The translations under genes were made by a program, and so were the position numbers. From positions 2,232,001-2,296,000 of the forward strand of contig NZ_CP083760.1 in the NCBI RefSeq assembly GCF_020149915.1: a DNA stretch of 64,000 nucleotides, read 5' to 3'. The DNA comes from Candidatus Sulfidibacterium hydrothermale. Lineage in GTDB: Bacteria; Bacteroidota; Bacteroidia; Bacteroidales; F082. Each line of letters starts with the position of its first letter. Positions within the stretch are counted from its first letter, which is position 1. Positions 29,678-40,040 of the stretch are shown here, piece after piece. The notes beneath the pieces were generated by a model. The model was not told the DNA's origin. It saw only the letters and a list, made by a program, of their open reading frames with translations, and did not search any database.

Positions 29678-30958
29678 ATGAACATCCTGATATTGGGTTC
29701 TGGAGGACGTGAGCATGCGCTGGCATGGAAGCTGGCACAGAGTCCTGAGGCAAAACAAATTTTTATTGCCCCCGGAAATGCGGGAACAGCTTTAACAGGA
29801 ACTAATGTTCCCATCAATCCCACCGACTTTGAAGCATTAAAGACCTTCGTCATAGAAAAAGAAGTGGAGATGGTAGTCGTGGGGCCTGAAATTCCCCTCA
29901 TCAACGGCATTTCAGACTTTTTTAAACAAGACAAACTATTGCATGATATTCGTGTGGTAGGTCCCGGGAGCAAGGGGGCTCAGCTGGAAGGCAGTAAAGA
30001 TTTTGCCAAACACTTCATGAAAAAATACGGTATTCCCACAGCCGCTTATGCTACCTTTACTGCGGAAACAGTAAAAGAAGGCGAAAAATTCCTGGAAACC
30101 CTCCATCCGCCTTATGTTTTAAAAGCAGATGGTCCGGCTGCAGGAAAAGGGGTACTTATTCTGGACAATCTGGATGCTGCCAAAACCGAACTGCAAAATA
30201 TGCTGTTAAAAGCTAAATTCGGAAAAGCCTCCGGAAAAGTAGTCATCGAAGAATATTTAAATGGCATAGAGCTTTCCGTCTTTATTTTAACGGATGGCAA
30301 AGACTATTTACTTTTACCCGAAGCCAAAGATTACAAACGAATTGGTATGGGAGATACCGGACCAAATACCGGCGGAATGGGATCTGTTTCTCCGGTTCCG
30401 TTTGCCAATGAAATCTTTATGCAGAAGGTAAAAGAACAAATTATTGAACCTACCCTTCAGGGACTTCAGGAAGAAAACATTCCGTACACCGGCTTTATTT
30501 TCTTCGGACTGATGAACGTAAACGACAATCCGTATGTCATTGAATACAATTGCCGGATGGGAGATCCTGAAGCCGAATCGGTCATTCCGCGAATAAAAAA
30601 CGATCTGTTGGAAGTATTTGATAATCTGACACAGGGCAAACTAAGCGAAAGCAATCTGGAAATTGACGAACGATATGCCGCTTCGGTAATGCTTGTATCC
30701 GAAGGTTATCCCGGAAAATACCAAACAGGAAAAGTCATCAAAGGATTGGATAATTTGAACAATTGTATTGTTTATTATGCCGGCACCAGCCGGGATGTAG
30801 AACACGACCAGATGAAAACCAGCGGAGGACGGGTTTTGGCCATTACTGCTTTTGGAGACACCCTGAAAGAAGCTTTGCAAAATGCATATTCCAATGTAGA
30901 ACAGATTAATTTTGAAGGGAAATATTATCGGCAGGATTTAGGATTTGACCTTCAGTAA
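29678..30958 (+). CDS. purD: Phosphoribosylamine--glycine ligase
   Basis: Second step of purine synthesis: ATP-dependent joining of glycine to 5-phosphoribosylamine. It has 426 residues, the usual length. An N-terminal domain (MNILILGSGGREHALAWKL) is followed by an ATP-grasp domain with KADGPAAGKGV (about 148-158), VIEEYLNGIELS, GDTGPNTGGMG and the Mg-binding EYNCRMGDPE. The gene follows the glycosyltransferase by 15 nt and precedes a membrane protein gene by 14 nt, so it sits in a small operon without other pur genes. Confidence 0.97.
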   Translation: MNILILGSGGREHALAWKLAQSPEAKQIFIAPGNAGTALTGTNVPINPTDFEALKTFVIEKEVEMVVVGPEIPLINGISDFFKQDKLLHDIRVVGPGSKGAQLEGSKDFAKHFMKKYGIPTAAYATFTAETVKEGEKFLETLHPPYVLKADGPAAGKGVLILDNLDAAKTELQNMLLKAKFGKASGKVVIEEYLNGIELSVFILTDGKDYLLLPEAKDYKRIGMGDTGPNTGGMGSVSPVPFANEIFMQKVKEQIIEPTLQGLQEENIPYTGFIFFGLMNVNDNPYVIEYNCRMGDPEAESVIPRIKNDLLEVFDNLTQGKLSESNLEIDERYAASVMLVSEGYPGKYQTGKVIKGLDNLNNCIVYYAGTSRDVEHDQMKTSGGRVLAITAFGDTLKEALQNAYSNVEQINFEGKYYRQDLGFDLQ

Positions 30959-30972
30959 TGAAATGATTGAAA

Positions 30973-31944
30973 ATGATCATTCGCTTTTTTAAAAAGTCTT
31001 TTTTTCCACAACTCATTACACTCATTGTACTCACAATACTTTGGTGGATTCCTTCTGTTTTTGTCGATTCAAAAGTACTGGCTTTCCCAATTTTTCAACC
31101 CTCTTCTCTTTCACAAAAATGGCTTTTACAAACAGCTGCTGTTTTTATCTTTATCATTACCGCATTCTTTGTCAATTATTTGTCAATATACAGCCGGTTA
31201 AGCAATCGCAACAGTTATCTTAGTGCATTCTTTTTCATTCTTTTGGGGAGTGCTCTGACAGAATTCACTCATCTCACACCGGTTTTACTGGCAACCTTTT
31301 TTTTGGTTCTCTTTTATCAAAAGGTTTTTCAAATACAAAAGAGCAATAAAGTCATTCTTACGGCATTTGACGCAGGATTATGGCTGGGAATATCCGGACT
31401 TTTCTACCCTCCTGTTTTACTCTTTTTTCTGATGGGATGGTTTGCCCTTATCATTTACCAATCCGATCAGTGGCAAGCCTATATTACTTTTCTCACCGGT
31501 ATTTTTTTACCTTGGTTTTTCATTTTTACCGGTTTATTCTGGTTAAATAACACCGGAGAACTCACACAATGGATTACCCGTTTTTTTCATCTCCGCAGCC
31601 AATGGTATCCTTTTCATAATTCGTTAGATTTCAGCTTATTTGTTTTATTCTTTCTCACTCTTCTGGTCTCTGTTCTCCGCATCACCGGAAATCTTTCGTC
31701 GTTGAATATTAACCAACGGCAAAACGCTACGGTTGTTTTATGGGGCTTACTTTTTTCGGTGTTACTTGTTGCCCTTACGAATACGACACTTCAGGCATTA
31801 TTGTTCGTGAACATTCCGGCCGCTTTGCTGATGGGAAGTTTTTTTTCGGAAATAAAAAAGCTGCGTCTTGCCAATATTTGGGTTTTCCTTCTGATTATCC
31901 TCATTTTTATCAACCATTACTTATTCTTTTTTTATGCTTCTTAA
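30973..31944 (+). CDS. Polytopic membrane protein, DUF6427-like
   Basis: About 323 residues with eight or nine hydrophobic segments, starting [20 protein letters not shown]. This N-terminus and the overall layout resemble the DUF6427 family, which often neighbours purD-type genes in Bacteroidota. A TTG six bases upstream is in frame, but ATG 30973 is preferred. It overlaps rnhB by 11 nt. The function is unknown. Confidence 0.65.
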   Translation: MIIRFFKKSFFPQLITLIVLTILWWIPSVFVDSKVLAFPIFQPSSLSQKWLLQTAAVFIFIITAFFVNYLSIYSRLSNRNSYLSAFFFILLGSALTEFTHLTPVLLATFFLVLFYQKVFQIQKSNKVILTAFDAGLWLGISGLFYPPVLLFFLMGWFALIIYQSDQWQAYITFLTGIFLPWFFIFTGLFWLNNTGELTQWITRFFHLRSQWYPFHNSLDFSLFVLFFLTLLVSVLRITGNLSSLNINQRQNATVVLWGLLFSVLLVALTNTTLQALLFVNIPAALLMGSFFSEIKKLRLANIWVFLLIILIFINHYLFFFYAS

Positions 31945-32533
31945 ACATTACTCAAAAAAGCATCAAAGAGAAGCCGGTTGCGATGAAGCAGGCAGAGGCT
32001 GCCTGGCCGGACCGGTATTTGCCGCGGCAGTTATTCTTCCTGCCGATTTTGAAAATGAACTACTCAACGACTCCAAAAAACTCAGTGAGAAAAACCGGAA
32101 TATTCTGCGCAAGATCATTGAAAAAGAAGCGCTGAGTTGGGCTGTAGCTTCTGTTTCTCCGGAAAAAATTGACGAAATCAATATCCTGAATGCTTCTATT
32201 CTGGCCATGCATCTTGCCATTGAGCAACTAAAAACAAAACCTGATTTTTTGCTGATTGACGGTAACCGGTTTAAAAAATACAAAGACATTCCACATTTGA
32301 CCGTTGTAAAAGGAGACGGAAAATACATGTCGATTGCGGCGGCATCGATTTTGGCTAAAACCCACCGCGATGAATACATGCTCCGCATTCATCAGGAATT
32401 TCCGCAATACGATTGGGAACACAACAAAGGATATCCTACGCTGAAACACAAACTTTCCATTCAACAATTCGGATTATCTCCGCATCACCGGAAAAGTTTC
32501 CGGACAGCCATTCAAACCCGGCTTGAATTTTAA
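31934..32533 (+). CDS. rnhB: Ribonuclease HII
   Basis: Removes ribonucleotides from DNA and degrades RNA-DNA hybrids. It has 199 residues. The signature [21 protein letters not shown] (Asp17, Glu18) is at the N-terminus, LLIDGNRF carries a further active-site Asp, and [14 protein letters not shown] is the conserved helix with its Asp. It overlaps the upstream membrane protein gene by 11 nt, implying translational coupling. A small inverted repeat (TTAACAA/TTGTTAA at 32546-32563) follows the stop but lacks a T-tract. Confidence 0.96.
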   Translation: MLLKHYSKKHQREAGCDEAGRGCLAGPVFAAAVILPADFENELLNDSKKLSEKNRNILRKIIEKEALSWAVASVSPEKIDEINILNASILAMHLAIEQLKTKPDFLLIDGNRFKKYKDIPHLTVVKGDGKYMSIAAASILAKTHRDEYMLRIHQEFPQYDWEHNKGYPTLKHKLSIQQFGLSPHHRKSFRTAIQTRLEF

Positions 32534-32605
32534 TCGCTACATTTCTTAACAATATCTTGTTAAAGAAGAGTATTTCTGCCACTATTTAAAGGCAGAAAGT
32601 TTTCG

Positions 32606-32613
32606 TATTTTTG
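32606..32613 (+). promoter_or_regulatory. -7 promoter box
   Basis: TATTTTTG (TAnnTTTG) 22 nt upstream of ATG 32636; no TTG at proper spacing. Confidence 0.35.
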
Positions 32614-32635
32614 GTTTTTCAACAGGTGGTCTGGT

Positions 32636-35299
32636 ATGCATAAAAGGTTTTACATTTATTTGTTTATTTTGCTCCTTGGAGTAGTTTCTGCCATTACGTG
32701 GTTGCTCAATACCCGTGAAGTACATCAGGGAAATCTTTGGCAGATGTTACCCAACACACCGGCTTTAATAATTCAAACTGACCATGCCGGAGAGTTTACA
32801 GACAAAATTTCTAAAAGCAAAATAAGCCAGGGACTCATTCAAACAAAAGGCTTTCAACCTGTTTTTAAGCAACTTCAATTTGCTGATTCTATCCTGAACA
32901 TCAACAAAAAATGGAGCAACACATTCCGTAACGGCGAATTTTTTATGGCTTTGTACCCGGGCAAGAACCAACTTTTGTTTTTGCTCCAGTCGGCCCACCT
33001 GCCCCACATTGAAACGCTGAAGAATTTTCTGGAATTACATCTCGGGAAAAAATATGTTGTTCTTTACAATCACCGGGGAAATATTCCGGTCACGGTGGTA
33101 AAAATTTTCAACACAGTGACTGAAAAATCATATTGGCTTTGGAAAATGGATAAAGCCTTGTTATTTACCTCCAGTGAAAAATTGATGGAAGCTTCCATTG
33201 CGGGTTATGCCATGCGCGAAATGCACTTCAGCGACAGTAAAAGTTTTAAAGCCGTGGCAAAAACAAGCGGCAAACGGGTAGATGCCCGCCTCTTTGTTTA
33301 TTATCCGGTACTGGGACAATTTTTATCTCCTTTTATTCAACAAAAACACCCGTCTGTTGTCCGGGAAATCTCCCGTTTTGCCGGATGGAGCGAAACCGAC
33401 CTGTTAATACAATCTGAAGATATCGTTTTTAGTGGTTACACCCAGGCGGATAAAAACACTTTGTTATCCCGTTTTTCCAGTCAACAACCGGCTTTATTTT
33501 CAGCATACCGGCTCTTCCCTTTCAACACCACCTACTCTGTTACCAAGGGTTTTTCGAATTTTGCCCAATATGCCTCCGGAAAGACAGCCGACCAGTTTAA
33601 ACCCGCATATGCTGCCGATATCAAAAAGCTGATCCAATTAACAGGGAAAAATGTTTCTCTGGTTTCCAATGCCCTGAACGATAAAGAACTTGCGCAAAAA
33701 ACATGGGCACTGATTCAGTTGAAAGATATTCCTTCTGCCACGCGTATTTTAAACAAGCTGGCCTTAAAAAGCGGAAGTTCAAAAGTTTACCGTATTGGCA
33801 ACCATCTTGCAAGGAGAATTCGCATTAAAAACTTTCTGTCACGGATTTACGGGCAATCTTTTTCGACAATCAGCGAAAACTATTTTTGTGTAATAAACGG
33901 ATATGCCGTTTTCGCCAATTCTATCACAGCATTGTCCAACTTTATCCGCTATGGAGAAACCGGAAAAACCCTTGATTTGGATGAAAACTACAAATCATTT
34001 TCCAATAACCTGGCCAACCAATCAAACTGGCTCGTTCAGTTTCAGCCAAGAACACTAACCGGATTCCTAAATGATTTCTTCACCCCGGCAACAGCAAAAA
34101 ACCTTTTGCTTTACCTGCCGTTTATTAAAAATATTCAGGGAGTTGCTTTTCAATACAGTCATGACAATCCATTGTACTACACAAATTTCTATATCAAATA
34201 CAACAACCGCTATCGTGATGAAAATTTATCCCTTTGGAAAGTCAAGTTAAACGATGTCATTACCGGAAAACCGTTTTTAATCAAAGATCATAACACCAAC
34301 AAATATGATATCATTGTATTTGACCGGGCCAACCGTATGTATTTGATCTCGCCCAGCGGAAAAATAATCTGGACTTTGCAGCTCCCCGAGTCGCCTGTCA
34401 GCGCCATCTATCCGGTCGATTATTACAAAAACGGAAAAATCCAGTTTCTTTTTAACACGCAGAACAACATTTTTCTGATTGACAGAAAAGGCCGGTTTGT
34501 GGCAAATTATCCTATAGCCTTGCATCCGCCGGCTACCAACGGTTTAAGTTTATTTGATTATAACAACCGGAAAAACTACCGCATCCTGATTGCTCAAGCG
34601 GATAAACATATTTACAATTATAAAATAAACGGTGATGCCGTAAACGGATGGCACCGTCCGCAAATGCCGGATAAAGTTTCCCAGAAAGTAGTCCGCTTAC
34701 TGGCCCGCCATAAAGATTATATTATCATCAACGATGATGGCAATCATGTTAAGATCGTTAATCGTCGCGGGCAACAACGTATTTATCTAAAAGCCCCGGT
34801 AAATAAAGCACAACATTCATCTTACTTTGTTAACAAAACCAATAACAAAGGGATTATCCTCACCACCAATACCTCCGGAAAACTGGTTTATATTTCTACC
34901 AACGGAAAACTGAGATATACCAACTTTGGGCATTTCTCACCTGAACATTATTTCCTTTATGATGATTTCAATGGTGATGGACACAAAGATTTTATCTTTG
35001 TGGATAAAAACAAACTAAAGGTCTTCGACCGTTTTAAAAAGCTGCTGTTTTCATACACATTTAACGAAAACATCACCATCCAACCCGAATTTTTCTCTCT
35101 GGGTGACCGCCAAAAAGTGTTGGGAATCGTCGCTTCCAAAGAAAAAACCATTTATTTATTCGACAATAAAGGCAATATTATCATTAATCATGGATTAACC
35201 GGAGAAATACCGTTTACCGTAGGAAGTTTAAATAACAACAACGAAGTAAATATTATAACCGCTACAGGGAATATTTTATACAACTACAAAATAAATTAA
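32636..35299 (+). CDS. Large membrane-anchored protein of unknown function with FG-GAP-like C-terminus
   Basis: 887 residues. One N-terminal transmembrane segment (YIYLFILLLGVVSAITWLL) makes the rest extracytoplasmic. Residues up to about 550 alternate strands and helices in a way that resembles DUF3352-type proteins, but I do not recognise the family with confidence. The C-terminal ~330 residues look like a beta-propeller of short blades, such as FDRANRMYLISPSGKIIWTL, FLIDRKGRFVANYP and one clear FG-GAP-like loop DDFNGDGHKDFIFVD. The next gene is a sensor kinase whose extracytoplasmic part carries the same D-x-D-x-DG loops, so the two may work together; that is inference. Confidence 0.5.
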   Translation: MHKRFYIYLFILLLGVVSAITWLLNTREVHQGNLWQMLPNTPALIIQTDHAGEFTDKISKSKISQGLIQTKGFQPVFKQLQFADSILNINKKWSNTFRNGEFFMALYPGKNQLLFLLQSAHLPHIETLKNFLELHLGKKYVVLYNHRGNIPVTVVKIFNTVTEKSYWLWKMDKALLFTSSEKLMEASIAGYAMREMHFSDSKSFKAVAKTSGKRVDARLFVYYPVLGQFLSPFIQQKHPSVVREISRFAGWSETDLLIQSEDIVFSGYTQADKNTLLSRFSSQQPALFSAYRLFPFNTTYSVTKGFSNFAQYASGKTADQFKPAYAADIKKLIQLTGKNVSLVSNALNDKELAQKTWALIQLKDIPSATRILNKLALKSGSSKVYRIGNHLARRIRIKNFLSRIYGQSFSTISENYFCVINGYAVFANSITALSNFIRYGETGKTLDLDENYKSFSNNLANQSNWLVQFQPRTLTGFLNDFFTPATAKNLLLYLPFIKNIQGVAFQYSHDNPLYYTNFYIKYNNRYRDENLSLWKVKLNDVITGKPFLIKDHNTNKYDIIVFDRANRMYLISPSGKIIWTLQLPESPVSAIYPVDYYKNGKIQFLFNTQNNIFLIDRKGRFVANYPIALHPPATNGLSLFDYNNRKNYRILIAQADKHIYNYKINGDAVNGWHRPQMPDKVSQKVVRLLARHKDYIIINDDGNHVKIVNRRGQQRIYLKAPVNKAQHSSYFVNKTNNKGIILTTNTSGKLVYISTNGKLRYTNFGHFSPEHYFLYDDFNGDGHKDFIFVDKNKLKVFDRFKKLLFSYTFNENITIQPEFFSLGDRQKVLGIVASKEKTIYLFDNKGNIIINHGLTGEIPFTVGSLNNNNEVNIITATGNILYNYKIN

Positions 35300-35452
35300 G
35301 CTAGCACAACTTTTTCCGTACCGACTGTAATCGACTCATTTTCTTTTAGTTTTAAAACACTTCGCAAAATTTATTTTCAACTATCCTTAAAAGCGGGATA
35401 ATATCCTTTACAAGACAACCCAAAACTATTTTAAATTTTCATAAAAAATTTT

Positions 35453-35460
35453 TAAATTTG
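35453..35460 (+). promoter_or_regulatory. -7 promoter box for the sensor kinase
   Basis: TAAATTTG (TAnnTTTG) 16 nt before ATG 35477. It implies that the kinase gene is transcribed independently of the 887-aa gene. Confidence 0.45.
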
Positions 35461-35476
35461 GCATAATAAAAAAACC

Positions 35477-37606
35477 ATGCAACGAAAACTCCTTAATCTG
35501 ATTACCCACCCTGTCTTTATTGCAGCATTACTTTCGTTGCTGGTCATTCCGTTTTTGCCTATTCAATATACTCCTTACGTTTTCAAATCCGATACTGCTG
35601 GCCTTACCAAATATAGTTTTCTTCCTTCCCAGATGATTATTTTTTCTGACCTAAACAGCGACGGAAATAGCGAGATCATCCGGTTTAAAAACAATACTAA
35701 AGGCAATGCTGCTTTTGTTATATACAAACCGACAGGAGAAATAATTGACCAGTATAATCTTCCCCACATGAAATTAAATACACAAACAGGAAAATTATTT
35801 CCGAATATTTATGTGGGTGATTATGACGGCAATGGGAAAAAGGAGATATACATCTTTGCCACTTCGCATGATAGCATTTTTTTGCATGTGGAAGAACCGT
35901 TGAACCATGATAAAATTATCATCAATAGAATGTTTATAACGACAATAGGAGTAAATACACACAAACAACCTTCATATGGCATCAAAATAAATGGTCTTGA
36001 AAAGATGAGTAACCAAGCTTCTTTCAAAAGCTTGATTTTCACAATTAATGGTTTTTTTGATTACAACACCCGTTTTTCCGCCCAAATAGACATTAAGAAT
36101 AAGCGTATAATAAAAACAGAGGGGCTTCATTTTCCCCCATACATTTCTGCTATCTGCGACGTGGACAATGACGGGAGAAAAGAGGCCTTTATCTGGGGAG
36201 AAGTTCCAAGTAATACTTTTGACACCGTCCCTTTTTCAGACAGTAAAGCCTGGTTCATGATTTTAAACAATAAGATGAAATTTAAATACCCTCCGATTTC
36301 ATTTCCCTCCCATTACGGAATATCTTTTAGCTTTCCCGTCGGATCACCGGGTAATTATAAAATTTATTTTTTCTATTCAAAAACAAGAAATTCTCTCTCA
36401 ACACTATATCTATATGATACTTCAAAACACCAATTAAAAGATACCCACATAAAACTAAAAGTAAGCGCTAAAAGTCTAATAAAAACCGGACAAAATAGAA
36501 CTTTAATTATCCGAACAAAAAAACGAAAGTTTTATTTACTATCAGAAACAGGAAAACTCAAAAAATTACCCAATTGCCCAAGTATTGTATTTCCGTATAC
36601 AAAACGTTCTTTTCTATGCACTTTCAGGGGAAAACAAAGCTACTTTTTTCCCACGAAAAATCCATTGGGTTATATGCTACTTAATGATCACTTTGAAAAA
36701 CTGGCTTTTTTAAAGTTAAACAATTCTTTCAACTATCACTATCATATTACTTTTTGGCGCATAATGCATGGTAAAAAGGTACAACTTCTTGTTTACAACG
36801 ACGATAAACCTTTTCTGTTCAATATCTCACGAAATCCATATTATTACATTTGGCCGCTCATCTATCTTGCTGTATTCGGATTCTTTCTTGCCTTTGTATA
36901 CGCCATCTCGTATTCTCAAAAACAGCGATTAAAGAAAAAAGAAGAACTGGAAAAGCGGATTCTCTCATTGCAATTAATTACCCTTAAAGGCCAGATACGT
37001 CCCCATTTTATTTTCAATGCGCTTAATGCCATTATGGCTAACATTAACCTGGGACAATATGATTTGGCTTACAAATATCTCGGAAAATTCAGCCGGCTGT
37101 TGCGCATGCTTTACGCCGAAGAAAATAAACTGGTGGTTTCCCTTCACCGGGAAATGGATTTCGTAAGAAATTATCTGGAAATTGAACATTTCCGTTTTAA
37201 AGAGAACCTAATATTTTCCATTACTATTGACGATGATATTAACCAAGACATACTCATTCCCAGAATGCTCATACAAATATTTGTAGAAAATGCGATCAAA
37301 CACGGCATCAAGAATCTGAACAAACCAGGAAAAATAAATATCCACATTTATCAGGATAAAAAAAGTATCATCATAGAAATAGAAGACAATGGGATAGGCC
37401 GTAAAGCAGCTGCGAAAAAACCGGCAAACCAAAAAAGTGGCTATGGTCTGAAGGTTGTGAATGATATGATTGCTATTCATAAAAAGCAAACAGGTATTCA
37501 AGTGAACTATCATTATATAGACTTGTATTCACCTGACGGGAAAGCTGAGGGGACAAAAGTAGTCGTTCAAATTCTGAAACAAAGACACAAAAGACAAAAA
37601 AAATAA
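35477..37606 (+). CDS. LytS-type sensor histidine kinase with FG-GAP-like extracytoplasmic domain
   Basis: 709 residues. A transmembrane segment near the N-terminus (FIAALLSLLVIPFLPI) and another at about residues 455-480 (WPLIYLAVFGFFLAFVYAIS) enclose a ~430-residue extracytoplasmic region. That region has integrin-like calcium loops: SDLNSDGNSEI, GDYDGNGKKEI, CDVDNDGRKEA. The cytoplasmic part is the His_kinase/LytS type: phospho-acceptor His510 in RPHFIFNALNAI, then a HATPase domain with N-box VENAIKHGI and G-box DNGIGR. It should phosphorylate the LytTR regulator encoded about 100 nt downstream. Such an FG-GAP-like sensor region is unusual; the ligand is unknown. Confidence 0.85.
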   Translation: MQRKLLNLITHPVFIAALLSLLVIPFLPIQYTPYVFKSDTAGLTKYSFLPSQMIIFSDLNSDGNSEIIRFKNNTKGNAAFVIYKPTGEIIDQYNLPHMKLNTQTGKLFPNIYVGDYDGNGKKEIYIFATSHDSIFLHVEEPLNHDKIIINRMFITTIGVNTHKQPSYGIKINGLEKMSNQASFKSLIFTINGFFDYNTRFSAQIDIKNKRIIKTEGLHFPPYISAICDVDNDGRKEAFIWGEVPSNTFDTVPFSDSKAWFMILNNKMKFKYPPISFPSHYGISFSFPVGSPGNYKIYFFYSKTRNSLSTLYLYDTSKHQLKDTHIKLKVSAKSLIKTGQNRTLIIRTKKRKFYLLSETGKLKKLPNCPSIVFPYTKRSFLCTFRGKQSYFFPTKNPLGYMLLNDHFEKLAFLKLNNSFNYHYHITFWRIMHGKKVQLLVYNDDKPFLFNISRNPYYYIWPLIYLAVFGFFLAFVYAISYSQKQRLKKKEELEKRILSLQLITLKGQIRPHFIFNALNAIMANINLGQYDLAYKYLGKFSRLLRMLYAEENKLVVSLHREMDFVRNYLEIEHFRFKENLIFSITIDDDINQDILIPRMLIQIFVENAIKHGIKNLNKPGKINIHIYQDKKSIIIEIEDNGIGRKAAAKKPANQKSGYGLKVVNDMIAIHKKQTGIQVNYHYIDLYSPDGKAEGTKVVVQILKQRHKRQKK

Positions 37607-37650
37607 GCTCAGGCTATTTCTTTTTCTCTTTTTTACATAAAAAGAGAAAA

Positions 37651-37682
37651 ATTGGAAAATAATGAATTTCTTCTTATATTTG
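37651..37682 (+). promoter_or_regulatory. Promoter of the LytTR regulator gene
   Basis: TTG (37652-37654), 20-nt spacer, TATATTTG (37675-37682), 20 nt before ATG 37703. The TTG could be misread as a start codon of a longer frame, but it fits as the -33 element. Confidence 0.55.
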
Positions 37683-37702
37683 GACAATCAACAAAAGAAA
37701 AC

Positions 37703-38440
37703 ATGCGACAAATAAAAGCAATTGTTGTCGATGATGAACCCGATGCTCGACGTAGTTTAAAAAAAGACATTCAACAAAACTTTCCGGAGATAAATGTTGT
37801 TTCTCTTGCCGAAAACTCAGAAAAAGCATTAGAAGCCATCGAGAAACATCAACCGGATGTGGTCTTTCTCGATGTGGAAATGCCGGGGAAGAACGGACTG
37901 GAGGTAGCCCGTAGTCTGAAAACACAGAACATAAAAACCACCATTATTTTTACTACCGCTTTTGACCATTATGCCATTGAAGCCATCCGGTATGCGGCTT
38001 TCGATTATCTGCTTAAACCGGTGGATATGGAAGAGCTGGGCGCTGTTCTTGAGCGGTATAAAACGGAACGGAACGGACACAGCCTGGAACACAAATTAGA
38101 ACGTCTGGCAACCTGGCTCAGCCCCGACCGTATCCATTTTGATACCCCTAACGGTTTTATCTATATTCGTCCCACTGATATTATCTATTGCGAAAGCAAT
38201 AAGAAGAAAGAAACCACCATCGCACTGGCAAACGGCCGTACCGAAAGGGTAAATATGAAACTTAAACAAATTGAAGCACTTTTACCGCCCCGTTTATTTG
38301 CACGGGTAAGTTCCTCGGTGATTATTGGACTGAATTACCTCGTCAAAGTGGATGACCAAACGAAAACGGTGTACCTGGAAAATATGCTGGTGGAATATGA
38401 ATTTAAAATCGACTCAAAACACTTAAAAAAACTAATCTGA
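37703..38440 (+). CDS. LytTR-family response regulator
   Basis: About 245 residues. The N-terminal receiver domain has the acidic pocket VVDDEPDA, the phospho-acceptor Asp57 in VFLDVEMPG, and Lys in DYLLKPVD. The C-terminal LytTR DNA-binding domain spans about residues 145-245 (GFIYIRPTDIIYCESNKKKETTI, RLFARVSSSVIIGLNYLVKV). It is the cognate partner of the LytS-type kinase just upstream. The start at ATG 37703 is supported by the promoter; an in-frame TTG 51 nt upstream belongs to the promoter. The regulon is unknown. Confidence 0.93.
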   Translation: MRQIKAIVVDDEPDARRSLKKDIQQNFPEINVVSLAENSEKALEAIEKHQPDVVFLDVEMPGKNGLEVARSLKTQNIKTTIIFTTAFDHYAIEAIRYAAFDYLLKPVDMEELGAVLERYKTERNGHSLEHKLERLATWLSPDRIHFDTPNGFIYIRPTDIIYCESNKKKETTIALANGRTERVNMKLKQIEALLPPRLFARVSSSVIIGLNYLVKVDDQTKTVYLENMLVEYEFKIDSKHLKKLI

Positions 38441-38461
38441 TTTCCCACCCCAAAAAAACGG

Positions 38462-40036
38462 CTATTTTTTCGGGTAATTGATAATATCCCGGATATCGTT
38501 ATACAACGGCTTTAACTTACGGTACATGCGACGATAAACGCGATTGAAAAGCTGATCGTAAACCTTTACATTTTCGGGAATCGGCTCAAAAGTTTCCCCG
38601 ATATGACTCATGTTTTTAATGGCGGTTTCAAAATCGGGATACAGTTTTAATCCCACAAAAGCATTGATGGCAGCGCCGAGAGCCGAAGTTTCAAACGTGT
38701 GGGGTTTTTCCACTTTCATATTAAAAATATCAGCTGTCAGTTGCAGGGCATTTCGGCTTTGTGAGCCGCCTCCCGACACGCGGATTTTCTCAATTTTTAC
38801 ACCGGTCTTCCGTTCGGTGCGCAAAGCACCGTCTTTCAGGGCATAAGCAATACCTTCCAGAATCGACCGGTACAAATGGGCCCGCGTATGCACATCGCCA
38901 AAACCAATCACGGCGCCTTTGGCTTCAATGCCCGGCAGTTTGACACCCGGCGACCAGTAAGGCTGCAGGGTGAGTCCCATGGAACCCGGCGGGATGTCGG
39001 TAATCATCTCATCAAACAAGGCTTCAGGTTCCACATCCAGTTCCCGGGCACGTTCCACTTCACGGTAACCAAATTCGTTTTTAAACCATTTGATCATCCA
39101 AAAACCGCGGTAGATCATCACCTCGGTATTGAAATAATGCGGGATAGCGCTGGGATAAGCCGGAAACATGCGCACCACCTCCAGATAATGGTCGTTCACC
39201 GTCTGAATCGTAGCCGTGGTTCCGTAACTCAGGCAAGCCGTTTCGGGTGACAGGGCACCAGAACCCAGCACTTCGCAAGCCTTGTCGGAAGCCGCTGCAA
39301 TAATGGGAAGTCCGGCCGGAATACCAGTCTGTACCGAAGCTTCCGGGGTAACCTCTCCTATCCGGTCAGAAGGAAAAACCAGGTCGGCCAGCTTTTCCCT
39401 TTCCACTGGGAACATCCGGGCATTGGGTTCGCGGCGTTTGGAATACCGATGTTTTTTGTAATCGAAAGGCAAAAAACCCACCATATTTCCCACCGAATCC
39501 ACAAATTTTCCGGAAAGCCGGTAAGTGAGGAATCCCGAGAGCAATAAAAACTTATCGGTTTTTCCCCATATTTCCGGCTGGTTTTGCCGTATCCAGTTGG
39601 CTTCGCTTTCTTTTATCGCGTAAGTTACCGACTCGTACACCCCGGCAAGTTTCAGTGCTGCTTTGGTGATGCCTTTGGGCCAGTTTTCCACACGGGCTTT
39701 GCGCTGGTCGAGCCAAATGATGGCCGGCCGCAACGGTTTACCCTTTTTATCCAAATTAACCAATGTACCACGTTGGGTGGTCAGCGCCATGCCTTTGATA
39801 TTTTCAACAGGAATGCGGCTGTTTTGAAACAAACGGCGGGTGGTTTCACAAAGTTTTTCCCAAAAATATTCCGGGTCCTGCTCGGCATAGCCGGGTTGCG
39901 TGGAAAAGTAAGCCTCAATGGGTGTTTTTTCAATTTCGCAAATGTTTCCGTTCCGGTCAATGAAAGAGGCCCGGATAGACTGGGTTCCTACATCAATCAC
40001 CAACACGACTTTTTCACCAACTCCGGTATTTTCCAT
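38462..40036 (-). CDS. FGGY-family carbohydrate kinase
   Basis: Phosphorylates a sugar or polyol with ATP. It has 524 residues from ATG 40036. The N-terminal ATPase fold motif VLVIDVGTQSIRASFID is the FGGY phosphate-1 site, and GYAEQDPEYFW is typical of xylulokinase/glycerol kinase relatives. The C-terminal FGGY_C domain carries RVSGGGSQSRNALQLTADIF and the ALGAAINAFVG stretch. The substrate cannot be assigned from sequence. A longer in-frame ORF extends upstream, but those 28 residues lack family likeness and cross the promoter-like box. It is convergent with the LytTR gene. Confidence 0.85.
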   Translation of the reverse strand: MENTGVGEKVVLVIDVGTQSIRASFIDRNGNICEIEKTPIEAYFSTQPGYAEQDPEYFWEKLCETTRRLFQNSRIPVENIKGMALTTQRGTLVNLDKKGKPLRPAIIWLDQRKARVENWPKGITKAALKLAGVYESVTYAIKESEANWIRQNQPEIWGKTDKFLLLSGFLTYRLSGKFVDSVGNMVGFLPFDYKKHRYSKRREPNARMFPVEREKLADLVFPSDRIGEVTPEASVQTGIPAGLPIIAAASDKACEVLGSGALSPETACLSYGTTATIQTVNDHYLEVVRMFPAYPSAIPHYFNTEVMIYRGFWMIKWFKNEFGYREVERARELDVEPEALFDEMITDIPPGSMGLTLQPYWSPGVKLPGIEAKGAVIGFGDVHTRAHLYRSILEGIAYALKDGALRTERKTGVKIEKIRVSGGGSQSRNALQLTADIFNMKVEKPHTFETSALGAAINAFVGLKLYPDFETAIKNMSHIGETFEPIPENVKVYDQLFNRVYRRMYRKLKPLYNDIRDIINYPKK

Positions 40037-40040
40037 AAAA

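Noticed and set aside
37652-37702. TTG start 51 nt upstream for the LytTR regulator
   Set aside because: The TTG fits better as the -33 element of a promoter whose -7 box is TATATTTG at 37675-37682.
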